Assembly (NCBI GenBank): GCA_937877655.1
Contig: CALFJC010000005.1
Span: 1-14,407 of the forward strand
Reading direction: 5' to 3'
DNA: 14,407 nucleotides
Source of the DNA: an uncultured Selenomonadales bacterium
GTDB taxonomy: Bacteria > Bacillota > Negativicutes > Selenomonadales > Selenomonadaceae
The notes under the pieces are model-generated. The model ran no database searches, was not told the origin of the DNA, and was given only the letters and a program-made list of their open reading frames with translations. Made by a program: the position numbers and the translations under genes. Shown piece by piece: positions 14,088-14,407 of this stretch. The stretch's first letter is position 1, and each line of letters opens with the position of its first letter.

Positions 14088-14268
14088 ACGAAAAATATTC
14101 TCTGTACAACATTCCAAGCACAATCAGATTTTCCCAAACGCCGTTCGTCAAAATTATCTCGCGCAAAACGCCTTCGCGGACAAATCCCGAACTTTCATAC
14201 AGATGAAAAAAGCGTCGGAACAGTTTTCGCGGTTCATTGTTCAAAAATTTTAACGTGACAACCGCGCA
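14086..14268 (-). pseudogene. 5'-truncated copy of a GNAT acetyltransferase gene
   Basis: The minus-strand frame open from 14268 to the TAA at 14086-14088 encodes about 60 residues that match the end of a GNAT (RimJ/RimL-like) fold: VVTLKFLNNEPRKLF, then LYESSGF, EGVLRE and ENLIVLGML. A stop codon (14269-14271) closes the frame before any acetyl-CoA loop, and there is no plausible start or room for the missing ~110 residues. Positions 14096-14201 match 14302-14407 at 102 of 106 bases, so this is the duplicated tail of the neighbouring gene. Probably not functional, although the two C-termini differ (ends YREYFS here against REYLKAFRN). Confidence 0.65.
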
Positions 14269-14279
14269 TCAACTAATTT

Positions 14280-14407
14280 TTAGTTCCTAAATGCCTTTAA
14301 GTACTCTCTGTCCAACATTCCAAGCACAATCAGGTTTTCCCAAACGCCGTTCGTCAAAATTATCTCGCGCAAAACGCCTTCGCGGATAAATCCCGAACTT
14401 TCATACA
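14280..14407 (-). CDS. GNAT-family N-acetyltransferase, C-terminal part only
   Basis: The frame enters from the right edge and ends at TAA (14280-14282). It gives about 41 residues: YESSGFIREGVLRE, then TNGVWENLIVLGML and REYLKAFRN. The Tyr-Glu-x-x-Gly-Phe...Glu-Gly segment is the acetyl-CoA/C-terminal motif region of RimJ/RimL-type GNAT enzymes. The N-terminal part lies outside the window, so substrate and start cannot be judged. A truncated copy of the same 3' end lies just downstream. Confidence 0.7.
   Translation of the reverse strand, partial: YESSGFIREGVLREIILTNGVWENLIVLGMLDREYLKAFRN

Overview
The window most likely comes from a diderm (outer-membrane-bearing) Firmicute of the Negativicutes/Selenomonadales type. 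The evidence is an envelope cluster of three OmpH/Skp-like proteins plus LpxD (lipid A synthesis), combined with Firmicute-style strong AGGAGG ribosome sites, short AT-rich spacers and sigma-A-type promoters. The taxon is inferred from gene content, not proven; other diderm anaerobes remain possible.

Left part (1-4690). A secreted M48 zinc metalloprotease (54-1172, minus) faces an envelope operon on the plus strand across a 272-bp divergent promoter region. That operon is ompH-like 1 (membrane-anchored), a greatly enlarged coiled-coil ompH-like 2, ompH-like 3 (a predicted lipoprotein), then lpxD. The gaps before ompH-like 2 and 3 each hold a large hairpin with 31-nt arms built from a different heptanucleotide repeat (GGGATAA/GGGAAAA type and GGTTTTA type). 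These are the most unusual elements seen. A bidirectional terminator (4651-4687) separates lpxD from convergent recG.

Middle and right (4688-13440, all minus). Eight genes are packed head to tail and probably largely co-transcribed, in transcription order: HD-domain hydrolase, small coiled-coil tail-anchored protein, glnS, a 103-aa unknown, an ArsB/NhaD-type transporter, a GT-B-like glycosyltransferase of unknown target, an orphan FecE-like ABC ATPase, and recG. A strong hairpin with a U-tract lies between the transporter and the glycosyltransferase and ends directly against the latter's ribosome site, so it looks like an attenuator or partial terminator. The last three genes overlap (17 and 11 nt). 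The grouping mixes translation, repair and envelope functions, so it reads as a housekeeping run rather than one pathway.

Far right (13441-14407). A flavodoxin gene with its own extended -10 promoter diverges from the HD gene and ends at a bidirectional terminator. Beyond it, on the minus strand, are the 3' end of a GNAT acetyltransferase gene cut by the window edge and, downstream of that, a 5'-truncated near-identical copy of its 3' end (a decayed partial duplication).

Throughout the window the word CCTGCGCGG recurs eight times (five as AACCTGCGCGG), including in the loop of the flavodoxin terminator; it is flagged as a candidate genome signature sequence. No rRNA, tRNA, CRISPR array, insertion sequence or phage gene was seen.
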